Origin: Anaerolineaceae bacterium
GTDB taxonomy: Bacteria > Chloroflexota > Anaerolineae > Aggregatilineales > Phototrophicaceae
Direction of reading: 5' to 3'
Assembly (NCBI GenBank): GCA_020634115.1
Contig: JACKCH010000011.1
Span: 186,001 to 250,000 of the forward strand
Length of the DNA stretch: 64,000 bases
A program made the position numbers and the translations under genes. Of the stretch, positions 1 to 8,603 are shown one piece after another. The first letter of the stretch is position 1. Every line of letters begins with the position of its first letter. The notes under the pieces were generated by a model. The model worked only from the letters and a program-made list of their open reading frames with translations. It was not told where the DNA came from and did not search any database.

Positions 1-902
1 AGGGGCAATTCCAGCGCATCGGTCATATCCAGCAGCGCCAGCACGAAAGCGGATGAATACTGCATATAATCCTGGCCGTCTATATTCACCTGCCAGGGGC
101 CGCCCACTCGAATGATATTCGAGCCGTTAGTCTGCATCGTGATGGTCGCCCCATCCGCAAACGTCAGTGTGACCACCCAATCCGGGTAGGTATCCCAGCA
201 GGGTTCCCAGGAAAACTGCTGTCCGATAGGCATCAGATCGGTCAGCGCCGCGCCCAGAGACTGTACCTGTTCGACGGTTACACTGCCAGTGATTTCCGAG
301 TCCCTTGGGCCTTCAGGAGTCTCTGGCGTGGCGGAAAACACCATTCCTGACCCCAACGTCAACTTGCCGGAAACAGTCGGCTGGTCATCCCCGTTGTTAA
401 TCAAAAGTGTGTAACTGACCGCTTCGCCCATCCCAGCCCATCCATAGTGAATATTGACCGTCACCAGGGGTTGATCGGCGAACGGCGGTTCAACCAGCGG
501 CAGCGCACCGTAATAGGGGATCAGCAGGGGCAGACGGAAGGCCAGCGCCGGGTTTTCGCCGACGGCAGTGGCAAAGGCCGTTTTCCCGATTTCCGGCATA
601 TCCCCATCACCGGCCCGCTGCGCCACCGCTACGGCCAGTACCGCCCAATCGCAGGCGGTTTCCGGCGCGAAGGCCGCTTCAAGTTCGTCTATCCCCAGTG
701 ATTCGGGATACCGCTCCGCCGGGAATGAATCCAAAAAACAGGCATACGCCGCGTCTATGGCTGCCGCATCCGGCGCGGCAACCGGCCAGGAAAACGCATA
801 AGTGACGGGTTCCGGCGGCAATTCGGTGGCTTCCTGCGCGGCAACCGGTAAAACCAGCAGCAAACAGGCCGCGACCATCAGTAACGTTCGAGACGGCAAC
901 AT
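1..902 (-). CDS. Secreted protein of unknown function (3' end outside window)
   Basis: The minus-strand frame is open from an ATG at 902 to the window edge, so the C-terminus is missing. It begins with a hydrophobic signal peptide (LLMVAACLLLVLPVAAQ) ending in a plausible AQ-E cleavage site. The mature part has Cys-containing segments and beta-rich stretches such as VTVNIHYGWAGMGEAV and ITGSVTVEQVQ, and no enzyme motif I recognise. In-frame ATGs also exist at 920 and 923. I prefer 902 because an AAGGG Shine-Dalgarno lies about 9 nt upstream. The product is probably exported or surface-attached. The LysR gene upstream is on the same strand, but no regulatory link can be shown. Confidence 0.7.
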   Translation of the reverse strand, partial: MLPSRTLLMVAACLLLVLPVAAQEATELPPEPVTYAFSWPVAAPDAAAIDAAYACFLDSFPAERYPESLGIDELEAAFAPETACDWAVLAVAVAQRAGDGDMPEIGKTAFATAVGENPALAFRLPLLIPYYGALPLVEPPFADQPLVTVNIHYGWAGMGEAVSYTLLINNGDDQPTVSGKLTLGSGMVFSATPETPEGPRDSEITGSVTVEQVQSLGAALTDLMPIGQQFSWEPCWDTYPDWVVTLTFADGATITMQTNGSNIIRVGGPWQVNIDGQDYMQYSSAFVLALLDMTDALELP

Positions 903-1000
903 AGGAAAATTCCCTTTCATCATCGTTTGGTCAGGCTGGTCGTCAGGCACGCAAACCCATTTCTAGGGGACGCTCACAACTCTACGTTCTCCCCCAATGG

Positions 1001-1903
1001 TCAGCGGATCAGGTCACGCCAGCGGGCGCGGAAGATACGGACAAATTCACGGTGAACTTTGTCCAGTTCGCGGTCACGGCGCGTCACCAGCACCGCCTGA
1101 CTGACCAATGACGGCATATCCACAATATCCAGGTACACCAGGTCGCCGGACTCTACATCCATTTTGACGTAGTGTTCCGGCAGGAATGTCACGCCCTGGC
1201 CGAGTGTCACCAGCCGCCGCGCCATCACCATCGGGATAGCGATCACCGCGCCGCCGCTCCCCTGTCGCCCCTGTTCGGCTGCCGCGTCAATAAACGCGGT
1301 CATCTCCGGGAACATCGAGACGCGAAACACCGTATGCTGGTAGAGGTCGTCCATATGCAGCGGTTCGTGCCGCTGTGCCAGGGGATGCGCGGCAGCGGCC
1401 ACCGCCCGGATACGGTCATCCAGCCGGAGGATGGGCTGCAAACCCCGATCCAGTACCGGAGCATTGACCAGCCCCAGTGTCACGGTATAGTCGTGCAGCA
1501 TCTCCTGAATCGTAGTCTTGTTGCGCTCCCGAATCAAGACATCCACTGTCGGGTGCTGGTAACGGAAGTCCGCCAGCGACTCGACCAGGAAGGCCAGCAG
1601 AAAGGGTGTCGGCGCGGCGATCTTCACTTCCCCGGCACGCCCATTCTGGTAATTACGCACCGCGCCCACGCCATCGGCCAGTACCGCCAGTATCCGCTCG
1701 GCATACGGGAGAAACTGCTCGCCCAGGGGAGTCAGCGCCAGCACTCGCCCGCGCCGCTCGAACAGCGGCCCGCCCAGGCGAGCTTCCAGCAGCGCCACAC
1801 GAGTACTGACGGCAGGCTGAGTCAGATTCAGGACTTCCGCCGCCTTGGTGAAATTGCCTTCGCGGGCGGTTCGCACAAATGCTTCAATTTGCGCCAATTC
1901 CAT
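1001..1903 (-). CDS. LysR-family transcriptional regulator
   Basis: This is a 300-aa protein of standard LysR length. Residues 1-60 form the winged helix-turn-helix (LAQIEAFVRTAREGNF, then LNLTQPAVSTRV) and roughly residues 90-290 the periplasmic-binding-like effector domain. LysR proteins act as tetramers and usually control a divergent or nearby gene after binding a small metabolite. No divergent gene sits here: the upstream neighbours on the same strand are the paired EEP membrane proteins, separated by a GC-rich dispersed repeat, so the target is unknown. The family call is firm; the ligand cannot be read from sequence. Confidence 0.93.
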   Translation of the reverse strand: MELAQIEAFVRTAREGNFTKAAEVLNLTQPAVSTRVALLEARLGGPLFERRGRVLALTPLGEQFLPYAERILAVLADGVGAVRNYQNGRAGEVKIAAPTPFLLAFLVESLADFRYQHPTVDVLIRERNKTTIQEMLHDYTVTLGLVNAPVLDRGLQPILRLDDRIRAVAAAAHPLAQRHEPLHMDDLYQHTVFRVSMFPEMTAFIDAAAEQGRQGSGGAVIAIPMVMARRLVTLGQGVTFLPEHYVKMDVESGDLVYLDIVDMPSLVSQAVLVTRRDRELDKVHREFVRIFRARWRDLIR

Positions 1904-1935
1904 AGAGTTGTGTTGACCTGTCTGTTAATACACCT

Positions 1936-2029
1936 AACCCCTCCCCCGCCCTCCCCGCAAACGGGGACGGAGTCGGTCAATTAGAACCAACAAGTCTCCC
2001 CTGCTGGCGGGGGAGATTTAGAGGGGGTG
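1936..2029 (+). repeat. Dispersed GC-rich repeat, copy 1
   Basis: This is one of four related copies in the window (others near 6657, 28399 and 41298). It starts with a C-rich block, contains an ACAAGTCTCCCC box and an inner hairpin (CTCCCC...GGGGAG), and ends in GATTTAGAGGGGG, so its ends are imperfectly inverted. It is intergenic and has no coding potential. It could be a small non-autonomous element or an extragenic structured repeat. Confidence 0.75.
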
Positions 2030-2079
2030 AAAAAGCCAAAACATACAAATGAGTTCTGGTTAATATAGTTAGCCTGCCT

Positions 2080-3975
2080 TTAGCCCCCATCCCCGACAGC
2101 GACCGTCACTACCAGCGGCAGGTGGTCGGATGCAGTGGTTTGGGGGATGAGAAAATCGCTGAACATCAATTCCGACGTGCCAAAAATCCAGTCAATGCGT
2201 CTGTTTGGAAAGGTTGAACTGAAAGTTGGTGAAGCAGGATCACCAGCCACGTCCTGGGCACTGGTCAATCCCGCATCACGAAACAACGCGATTTCCTGTG
2301 ATTCAGGCTGCGCGTTCATATCGCCAGCGATCACGGTAAAACCCGCGCCGCCCCAGACATTCAACAACCATTCAGCCTGTGGAATACGATTTTCGGCGCT
2401 CTGGTGATTGAGATGAGTCCCGATAATCGTCACCGGAACACCCACATTGACCATGACACGAATATAGCTGCGCCGTTCGGCTTTGACCGGTGGCAGCAGC
2501 CCCGTATCCCAGGACTCAACTGGCAGGCGCGTCAGGATGGCATTTCCAAAAGTCTGGTCAGTGGCCGGGCCAAAGTAAGCGGGCATATTCAGCCGCCACG
2601 AAAGCCAGCCCAGACTGTCCGTGCTGCCATTGCCTATCTGCCCACGTGTGACTTCCTGCAAAATCACGACATCCGGGTTCTGTGCTTCGATGGCCTGGGC
2701 TAAACCTACTAAATCAACCCAGCCATCGGTATTGACACCCTGGTGAATGTTATAACTCATCAAGCGAAAACTCGCCGTATCAGGGTTGTGAGTAGGCAGA
2801 GCAGGTTGTGTGATGACAAGCCATACCGGGATGACGAGCAGCACGCCCGGCAGTGTCATGAAGCGCCAATCAGGAATGGTGCTGGCGGATTTCGCCCCCA
2901 CGCGCCACAGGCCAAACGCCAACAACGCCCCGGCTAATCCCAGCCCGGCCATATCCGTTGGAATAGGAAGTTGAATTAAATCACTGCCATAGAAAAAGAC
3001 CAGTAACGCAAAAAAGAGCAAAGTGCCTGTGCCTACTGCGATGATCTGACGCCATACAGTGGGCCGCTTATGTACTGGCAATTCGCCCCATAGCGCGGTA
3101 AAGAACAGGATCCCCGTACTTCCCTGCGCCAGGATAACCATTAGCGCCACTAACCCGTTCCCGGCTTCATTGAGCAAAACCAGGGCGGCTATCAGCAGCG
3201 CGATTAGGCCGATTTTGAGCGCCCTAGATAGCTGGTGATAGGTGATCCACCATACGCCCAACACAAGGGCTACCAGCACGCCGAGCAGGGCAACGCCGAT
3301 GGCTAGCGGGAGACTGAATCCGCCCTGGGCAGCGATATAGGCCGGGTTATTCAGTGCAAACATCTGGAGCAGAAACAGGAGTGTCAAAGCCGGAAACGAT
3401 ACACCAGAGCGAGATTGCTCCTGTACCGCCGGGGATGCACGTAGCTGCCACCCGGCGACCAGCAGCAGCATACTCGGCAGCAGAGTCAGAGCTAAAGTGA
3501 GGCTGTTCTCTTGCCAGACGGTGTCCCACGTCAGAAACGCCCCGTTGAGCGCCGTATCCAGCGCAAACCCGACCCACAAGCCGACCCCAAACAGCACCCG
3601 CGCCCGGCCATCCACCCACCCCAGCCAGAGTGCGCCAACATAGAGGGCAGCTGCGCCCAGAACGAATGTGGCGGTTGTCACCAGCAGCAGCACGCCCCCA
3701 AAAGATACTTGCATCGCTATACGCAGCAGCGCCAGACCGACCAACAGGCCTGAAAATACCCGGTACAGGCCAAGATAGCGCATGACAACCGGAGTCGCGG
3801 CAATCAACCCAACGATGATGAGCGCATACAGGCCAACGAGCGACTCTCGCGTGCCAGTCCAGCCCTCAAAGTTGAAGTAGACGAGCTGAGGGAGTAACGC
3901 TCGGCCTGCCTGCAAGCCAAAAAGCACACACAGGCTAATTGCGATCACCCGCCAGATGCCTGCACCGGGTTTCAT
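2080..3975 (-). CDS. Polytopic membrane protein with C-terminal endonuclease/exonuclease/phosphatase domain (paralogue 2)
   Basis: The first ~390 of 631 residues are a series of hydrophobic helices, about ten or more membrane spans. From about residue 400 a soluble EEP-superfamily domain follows, with the expected active-site words: SYNIHQG, LQEVTRG (metal-binding Glu), GTHLNHQ, GDMNAQPE (Asp/Asn) and the final catalytic ASDHLPLV. EEP enzymes hydrolyse phosphodiester bonds in nucleic acids, phosphoinositides or sphingomyelin. With this membrane anchor a lipid or extracellular DNA substrate is plausible, but this is inference. The gene starts 9 nt after the stop of a full-length paralogue, so the two are a tandem duplication in one operon. 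Confidence 0.85.
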   Translation of the reverse strand: MKPGAGIWRVIAISLCVLFGLQAGRALLPQLVYFNFEGWTGTRESLVGLYALIIVGLIAATPVVMRYLGLYRVFSGLLVGLALLRIAMQVSFGGVLLLVTTATFVLGAAALYVGALWLGWVDGRARVLFGVGLWVGFALDTALNGAFLTWDTVWQENSLTLALTLLPSMLLLVAGWQLRASPAVQEQSRSGVSFPALTLLFLLQMFALNNPAYIAAQGGFSLPLAIGVALLGVLVALVLGVWWITYHQLSRALKIGLIALLIAALVLLNEAGNGLVALMVILAQGSTGILFFTALWGELPVHKRPTVWRQIIAVGTGTLLFFALLVFFYGSDLIQLPIPTDMAGLGLAGALLAFGLWRVGAKSASTIPDWRFMTLPGVLLVIPVWLVITQPALPTHNPDTASFRLMSYNIHQGVNTDGWVDLVGLAQAIEAQNPDVVILQEVTRGQIGNGSTDSLGWLSWRLNMPAYFGPATDQTFGNAILTRLPVESWDTGLLPPVKAERRSYIRVMVNVGVPVTIIGTHLNHQSAENRIPQAEWLLNVWGGAGFTVIAGDMNAQPESQEIALFRDAGLTSAQDVAGDPASPTFSSTFPNRRIDWIFGTSELMFSDFLIPQTTASDHLPLVVTVAVGDGG

Positions 3976-3984
3976 CGTCCTTGA

Positions 3985-5907
3985 CTAGCCCCCATCCCCC
4001 ACATTCACCGTTACCACCAGCGGCAGGTGGTCGGACGCGGTGGTCTGCGGGATTTCAAAGTCGCTGAACGTAATACCCTCCGAGCCGTAGATATAGTCAA
4101 TGCGCTCGTAGGGGTCAAACGAGATAAACGTGAGCAGTTCGCTGTTGCCCGTCACATCCTGGGCGCTGGTCAGCCCGGCGTCAACAAACATCTGCGTATC
4201 ATCATCTTCCGGGTGCGCGTTCATATCCCCGGCGATGATCGTGCGCGGCGCACCGTCCCACCGTGCCAGCAATTGCTCAACCTGTGGCACCCGGTCTTTG
4301 GCCTCAGCAAAGGCAGAAAGATGCGTGCCGATGATCGTCACTGTCCCGGCATCGCCCAGGTCAAAATCCGCATAGATGAAACTGCGGGCCATTGGTACGT
4401 CACCCAGCGGCAGTGCCGTATAACCCCAATCCGTCACCGGAATCCGGCTCAGAATGACGTTGCCGAACTGGTTATCCGCCGCCGGAGCGTAATAGTAGGG
4501 CATCTCCAGCCGCCGCGCGAGCCATTCGCCCACGTCCAGCCCGCCGCTGATGAGCCAACCGCGTGTGACTTCTTGCAACACGATAATATCCGCTCCCTGG
4601 GCTTCTATCACCTGGGCTGTGCCTTCCGGGTCAACCCAGCCATCCACGTCAATCGCCTGGTGAATGTTGTAGTCCAGCAGGCGGAACGTCGCGCCATCGA
4701 GCGACGTGGTGGTGAACACCGGTTGGGTGAGGTGAATCGCCAGCGGGATGACCAGCAGCACCACCGGCACGGCCACCGTCCACCAATCGCGCCCCACGCC
4801 TTCCTTCGCCAGCGAGCGGTTGACAAACGCCGCCAGCGCCAGCAGCAGCGCCGCTACCACCGGCAAGGCGGTGTTCGGGATAGGCAGCGTCACCAACTGA
4901 CTGACATAAAACAGCACAGCCAGTAGGACGAATAACAGACTGCCCAGACCAAAGACCACTGCCACCCGGTCAACCTTGTAGATAGGCGTTTCCGTTGTGA
5001 CCGCTTCCCCCGTACTGGTGACACGGAGCAACATAGCGGCGGCAATAACCTGCGTCAGCACCAGCACGACGGCCAGCCCCGCTCCGCTCAGGCTGCCCAA
5101 AAGCACACCCGCCACCACCAGCAGCGCCGCATCTAACAACCGGAACGACAGCGGCATCACCCGGCGACCTAAGATCACGATAATCAGGATGCCAAGTGCA
5201 TCCCCAATCAACACCAGGGCGCTGGCACCGGCCATCGAGAAACCGGTTGCCGAGGCATTGAAGGCGACATTTTGCAGGAAAATCATCTGGAGCATGAAGA
5301 ACGGCCCGATCAACGCCAGGGGCAGCAGCGTCCTGAATCCCGCTTCCATCGGGTAATCGGCACGATCCTTACGGAGCATTCGCAGCGAGATAAACACCAC
5401 AGCCGCCGTGATGAGTGTAATAACCATCGGCGCTGCACCAGTTTGCCAGACAGTGTCCCATGTTAGGAAGGCACTGTGTAAACCGGTATCCAGCGTCAGC
5501 CCCAGCATCACGCCGAGGGCCATCCGGTAGCCGCTGGCCGGGTCTACCCGCCGCATCCAGCCGATTGCCAGGGGCAGCGCCATGAGCGCGAAGGCTGTAC
5601 CGATCCCTGCCAGGACGAGGTTGACCCCAGCAGCACGGGAGATTTGCAGCACAACCCGGAAAAAGGTCAGACCGCCAACGGTCAATAACAGCGTTTGCCC
5701 CGGATTCAGCAGCCGTACCAGCAGCGGCACCAGAAACGGAGTCAGAAATACGACGAGCGCCGGGCCAATCCCCGTCATTAACCCGTAGTCTTCCCCGAAG
5801 TTATAGACCAGCAGCGTGACAAACGCCCGAATCACTTGCAGGCCGATCATCACTGTAAAACTGATGAGCGCCAACCGCCATAAGTATTCCATTTTGAACT
5901 TGTTCAT
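3985..5907 (-). CDS. Polytopic membrane protein with C-terminal endonuclease/exonuclease/phosphatase domain (paralogue 1)
   Basis: At 640 aa it has the same design as the downstream gene: about ten or more transmembrane helices, then an EEP domain from about residue 410. Catalytic words are intact: DYNIHQA, LQEVTRG, GTHLSAF, GDMNAHPED and ASDHLPLV. Similarity to its neighbour runs the whole length, including the opening ALISFTVMIGLQ versus AISLCVLFGLQ, so this is an in-place duplication rather than two independent fusions. Both copies look catalytically competent, which suggests divergence in substrate or dosage. It is the promoter-proximal gene of the pair. The region upstream holds a long imperfect palindrome and then the divergent Rrf2 gene. 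Confidence 0.85.
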   Translation of the reverse strand: MNKFKMEYLWRLALISFTVMIGLQVIRAFVTLLVYNFGEDYGLMTGIGPALVVFLTPFLVPLLVRLLNPGQTLLLTVGGLTFFRVVLQISRAAGVNLVLAGIGTAFALMALPLAIGWMRRVDPASGYRMALGVMLGLTLDTGLHSAFLTWDTVWQTGAAPMVITLITAAVVFISLRMLRKDRADYPMEAGFRTLLPLALIGPFFMLQMIFLQNVAFNASATGFSMAGASALVLIGDALGILIIVILGRRVMPLSFRLLDAALLVVAGVLLGSLSGAGLAVVLVLTQVIAAAMLLRVTSTGEAVTTETPIYKVDRVAVVFGLGSLLFVLLAVLFYVSQLVTLPIPNTALPVVAALLLALAAFVNRSLAKEGVGRDWWTVAVPVVLLVIPLAIHLTQPVFTTTSLDGATFRLLDYNIHQAIDVDGWVDPEGTAQVIEAQGADIIVLQEVTRGWLISGGLDVGEWLARRLEMPYYYAPAADNQFGNVILSRIPVTDWGYTALPLGDVPMARSFIYADFDLGDAGTVTIIGTHLSAFAEAKDRVPQVEQLLARWDGAPRTIIAGDMNAHPEDDDTQMFVDAGLTSAQDVTGNSELLTFISFDPYERIDYIYGSEGITFSDFEIPQTTASDHLPLVVTVNVGDGG

Positions 5908-5924
5908 TTTTAAAACCTCTATAG

Positions 5925-6014
5925 TTTAGTGCTGTGTCCGACAGGTTTCTCACGAACAGGCGTAGGGACGGCATTGTTGCCATCCAGCGGACACCCAGAA
6001 GGGTGTCCCTACGC
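5925..6014. repeat. Extragenic palindrome and dispersed repeat
   Basis: Arms GCGTAGGGAC (5960-5969) and GTCCCTACGC (6005-6014) are perfect complements. A nested hairpin GGACACCC/GGGTGTCC lies inside. The 5' part (TTTAGTG...GTAGGGACGG, about 47 bp) recurs with a few changes at 52687-52733. It lies between the divergent EEP and Rrf2 genes. Confidence 0.7.
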
Positions 6015-6132
6015 TATCGAGCTATCCGGCTAACCAGCTATCTTTTCCTAACCACTGACAGCTTTCCTATGAGTTTACCGCCTGGGATGCAAATGTCCCA
6101 ATAAGTCACCACCCCAAATTCCACAAAACCAC

Positions 6133-6170
6133 TTGACAAAATCCATAACTATATATACGATATATATCGT
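6133..6170 (+). promoter_or_regulatory. Promoter and likely operator of the Rrf2-family gene
   Basis: A perfect -35 (TTGACA, 6133-6138) and a -10-like TACGAT (6156-6161) are 17 bp apart. The 14-bp perfect palindrome ACGATATATATCGT (6157-6170) overlaps the -10. The wider site at 6148-6170 matches a site at 6861-6883 at 18 of 23 positions, which suggests that the Rrf2 protein represses its own gene and the downstream membrane gene. Confidence 0.6.
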
Positions 6171-6200
6171 TAAATCAATCAAGGCTTCATAGGGGATCGT

Positions 6201-6629
6201 GTGAGCTATTCACTGGCGTTTTCGCAGGCGATTGTGGCCGTGCTGTTTGTGGGCGACAAAGTTGAACAGGGGTACTATGATTTTGTCCCCACCAAAGAGA
6301 TGTCGGAGTCGTTGAACATCGCCCGGCCCACTGCGGTGAAAATCCTGGGACACCTGGCAAGTGCTGGGATTATCGAAACCCGTGAAGGCGCTAAGGGCGG
6401 GGTACGACTGGCGAAAAAACCGGAGAATATCACCCTACTGGACGTGTTCGATGCCATCGAAACCGGCAAGCCCATGTTCCGGCATGATTTTGAACTGCGC
6501 GTCAGAGGGGAAAAGCCGACGCGGGCGCAGCAGGCCGTCCTGACCGTCCTCAATGATGCCGAATCCAGCATGAAGACGACACTGGCGCAAACTACTATCG
6601 CTGACCTGCTGGTGAAACTGAATGAATAG
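6201..6629 (+). CDS. Rrf2-family transcriptional regulator
   Basis: This is a 142-aa protein with a GTG start chosen for the AGGGGAT Shine-Dalgarno just upstream. The N-terminal winged helix reads like Rrf2/BadM proteins (SLNIARPTAVKILGHL, then the wing EGAKGGVRLAK). The loop where IscR and NsrR carry three cysteines for an Fe-S cluster has none, so this member probably senses through another mechanism. The promoter contains a palindrome that reappears in front of the 4-TM gene downstream, consistent with autoregulation plus one local target. Confidence 0.88.
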   Translation: MSYSLAFSQAIVAVLFVGDKVEQGYYDFVPTKEMSESLNIARPTAVKILGHLASAGIIETREGAKGGVRLAKKPENITLLDVFDAIETGKPMFRHDFELRVRGEKPTRAQQAVLTVLNDAESSMKTTLAQTTIADLLVKLNE

Positions 6630-6656
6630 GCACAACCGGCCCGAATCGCTTTTCTG

Positions 6657-6781
6657 CTCCCTCCCTAACCCTCCTTTGAGGGGACGTAGGTCTCCCGTCT
6701 CAGTCGCCATAAACGGGGCGGGGACTCATGAAATGAGGCCAACAAGTCTCCCCCGCTGGCGGGGGAGATTTAGAGGGGGTT
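6657..6781 (+). repeat. Dispersed GC-rich repeat, copy 2 (long form)
   Basis: This copy has the same core as the one near 1936 (AACAAGTCTCCCC, then GGGGGAGATTTAGAGGGGG). An internal block reads GGGGACGTAGGTCTCCCGTC, and the copy near 41298 carries the same block. It fills most of the gap between the Rrf2 gene and its presumed target. Confidence 0.75.
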
Positions 6782-6860
6782 AAAAGTAAAAGCACATCCT
6801 AATGCGAAAACCAAACGCCGGCTCTAAATAAACTCACGAAACTTCTTTTTTTTGGTTAAA

Positions 6861-6883
6861 ACTATATATATCTTGTATATAGT
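6861..6883 (+). promoter_or_regulatory. Likely Rrf2 operator in front of the 4-TM membrane gene
   Basis: Inverted repeat ACTATATA-N7-TATATAGT. Length and 18 of 23 bases agree with the site over the -10 of the Rrf2 promoter. Both are AT-rich, so chance similarity is possible, but the strict spacing and the gene order support a shared operator. Confidence 0.5.
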
Positions 6884-6925
6884 GTATAAAGCAGGAAACA
6901 TAGAATCCAATAAGGAGAAATCACC

Positions 6926-7315
6926 ATGCGTAAGTTGAATGTCCTACTAGTCGTGATCGGTATCGCGCAAATCGTTTTGAGTCTGCTCTATCTGCTGGCG
7001 CCCATGCAGTTTTTAGCGTTGATGGGCAGTTCCACGCCGGAGCCTGACCTGGCCTACCCGTTGGGGATGCTGGCGGCGCGTTTCCTGGCCTATGGCCTGG
7101 GCATGTTTTACATCGCCCGTGCGCGGGAAAAGCAATTGTTCTGGATCAACAATATGATCCTGATTCAGATAATTGATCTGGCAGTCGGGATGTTCTATAC
7201 CGCCACCGGCACGGTTGCCCTGAGCAGTTCCGCCCTCCCGATGTTCGACGCCGCGCTGTTCATCGTCCTGCTGACACTGTGGCGTCCCCAAGCCGCGCCC
7301 GCCCTGCAATCGTAA
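6926..7315 (+). CDS. Small four-helix membrane protein of unknown function
   Basis: The 129-aa product has four hydrophobic helices (for example VLLVVIGIAQIVLSLLYLL and MFDAALFIVLLTLW) with short loops. The start is an ATG preceded by AAGGAGAA. I do not recognise the family; general features resemble small DoxX-like or DUF-type inner-membrane proteins without a known activity. A palindrome similar to that of the upstream Rrf2 gene precedes it, so it is probably the regulated target of that repressor. Confidence 0.75.
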   Translation: MRKLNVLLVVIGIAQIVLSLLYLLAPMQFLALMGSSTPEPDLAYPLGMLAARFLAYGLGMFYIARAREKQLFWINNMILIQIIDLAVGMFYTATGTVALSSSALPMFDAALFIVLLTLWRPQAAPALQS

Positions 7316-7342
7316 ACCCGCTGCTTCATCCAGATACAAAAC

Positions 7343-7369
7343 AGCCCTCTTTGCGAGGGCTTGTTTGAT
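7343..7369. terminator. Terminator between convergent genes
   Basis: Stem AGCCCTC / GAGGGCT (7 bp) with a 5-nt loop, followed by TGTTTG. It lies in the short gap between the 4-TM gene and the convergent cysteine-synthase-family gene and may serve both directions. Confidence 0.6.
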
Positions 7370-7396
7370 CCTATCGTTTGTTCTGGTATGTGAGTC

Positions 7397-8353
7397 TCAC
7401 GCCGTCCAGAAGCCCGCGTTCAGATACTTGTAGGCGTTATCCGGGAAGATCGTCACAACCACAGCAGGCAGCCCGGCCTGCGCCTGTTCTTCCGCCACCT
7501 GCAGCGCACCGACCATCGCTGCCGCCGCGCTGATGCCCACCAGATAGCCTTCCTCCCGTGCCAACCGTCGCGCCATGTCGTAGGCCAGTTCGGTGCGGAC
7601 TTCCAGGTTACGATCTGCCAGCGCCGGGTCGTAAATCCCTGGCCGGATGGCGGTGGGCATGTGCTTCAGCCCTTCCAACCCATGAAACGGCGAATCCGGT
7701 TGCAGCGAAACCACCTGTACCGCCGGATTATAGTCCTTCAGGCGGCGACCCGTCCCCATCAAAGTGCCGCTGGTGCCCAGCCCGGCGACGAAGTGCGTCA
7801 CCGTCCCGGCAGTCTGTTCCCAGATTTCGACGCCGGTGGTGGCGTAATGTGCGCCCCAGTTGGCCGGGTTGTTGTACTGGTCGGCATAAAAATAGCGTTC
7901 CGGTTCGGCCTGCGCCAGTTCACGCACGGCCTCAATCGCGCCATCTGAGCCTTCCAGCGGGTCGGTCAGTTCCACGTCCACGCCATATGCCCGCAGAATC
8001 GCGATGCGCTCCGGGCTGGCGCTGCCGGGGACAAACAGCTTGACGCCGTAGCCCTTCGCCGCGCCTAACATAGCATACGCGATGCCGGTGTTCCCGCTGG
8101 TACTATCCAGGATGATTTTGCCGGGATACAGGTCGCCGCTTTTTTCCGCCTGGCGGATGATGTTGGCGGCGGCCCGGTCTTTGACGCTGCCCCCCGGATT
8201 CGTCCATTCGGCTTTGGCATATACTGCCACATTGGCGGGCAGGTGCGCCGTCACCCGGCGGAAACTCAGCAGCGGAGTATGGCCGATCTGCTGTTCAAGA
8301 GTCGTCGTGTGAACGGGAGGATGGGTATAGAGTTTCAGGTCAGGTAGTGCCAT
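7397..8353 (-). CDS. PLP-dependent cysteine synthase family protein
   Basis: This 318-aa fold-type II pyridoxal-phosphate enzyme has the family marks in order: HTPLLSFRRV, NPGGSVKDRAA with the cofactor Lys at residue 58, the substrate-binding STSGNTG near 85-90, and the PLP-phosphate loop GTSGTLMGTGR. Such enzymes replace an O-acetyl or O-phospho leaving group of serine by sulfide to make cysteine. CysK, CysM and cystathionine beta-synthase-like members cannot be separated by eye, so no symbol is given. The start is supported by GAGGGA upstream. An unusually long, structured leader suggests control by transcription attenuation. Confidence 0.9.
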   Translation of the reverse strand: MALPDLKLYTHPPVHTTTLEQQIGHTPLLSFRRVTAHLPANVAVYAKAEWTNPGGSVKDRAAANIIRQAEKSGDLYPGKIILDSTSGNTGIAYAMLGAAKGYGVKLFVPGSASPERIAILRAYGVDVELTDPLEGSDGAIEAVRELAQAEPERYFYADQYNNPANWGAHYATTGVEIWEQTAGTVTHFVAGLGTSGTLMGTGRRLKDYNPAVQVVSLQPDSPFHGLEGLKHMPTAIRPGIYDPALADRNLEVRTELAYDMARRLAREEGYLVGISAAAAMVGALQVAEEQAQAGLPAVVVTIFPDNAYKYLNAGFWTA

Positions 8354-8597
8354 GAGTCCCTCATATTTGTTCGTTGGATATGGTGCGCTTTACTCAAATT
8401 CGGCATTAAAAAAACCAGCGGACAACAAAAAAACGCGCAAGCGCTCCTTTTCTCAGGAACGTGCCACGTCTTCGGGTTGCCGCTGGCCGGGTTAGACCAG
8501 TATGTCGTTAATCAGCCGTCTGAAGTGTGGTCAACGCCCCCGCTTCAGACAACAACAACTGCGATAGAACATCAGCGATCTCACTTTACCTTTTACT
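8354..8597 (-). ncRNA. Structured 5' leader with attenuator-like terminators (candidate riboswitch or T-box)
   Basis: The predicted transcript leader is about 244 nt. It contains a strong hairpin GTCTGAAG...CTTCAGAC (minus-strand reading) and a hairpin CTGG...CCAG at 8500-8483. It ends in a stem CCAGCGG (8486-8480) / CCGCTGG (8421-8415) followed by seven T (8414-8408). The CCAG of the upstream hairpin is part of the terminator stem, so the two structures exclude each other. Inside the terminator loop is a second GCGC/GCGC stem, also followed by seven T. GGCAACC and TTCC recall SAM-type aptamers and TGGCAC recalls a T-box, but neither consensus is complete. Confidence 0.55.
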
Positions 8598-8603
8598 ATC
8601 GGA

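Noticed and set aside
1172..1984. 270-codon plus-strand frame opposite the LysR gene
   Set aside because: It lies on the antisense strand of a clear LysR gene; composition is Gln/Arg-rich as expected of a GC-rich shadow frame.
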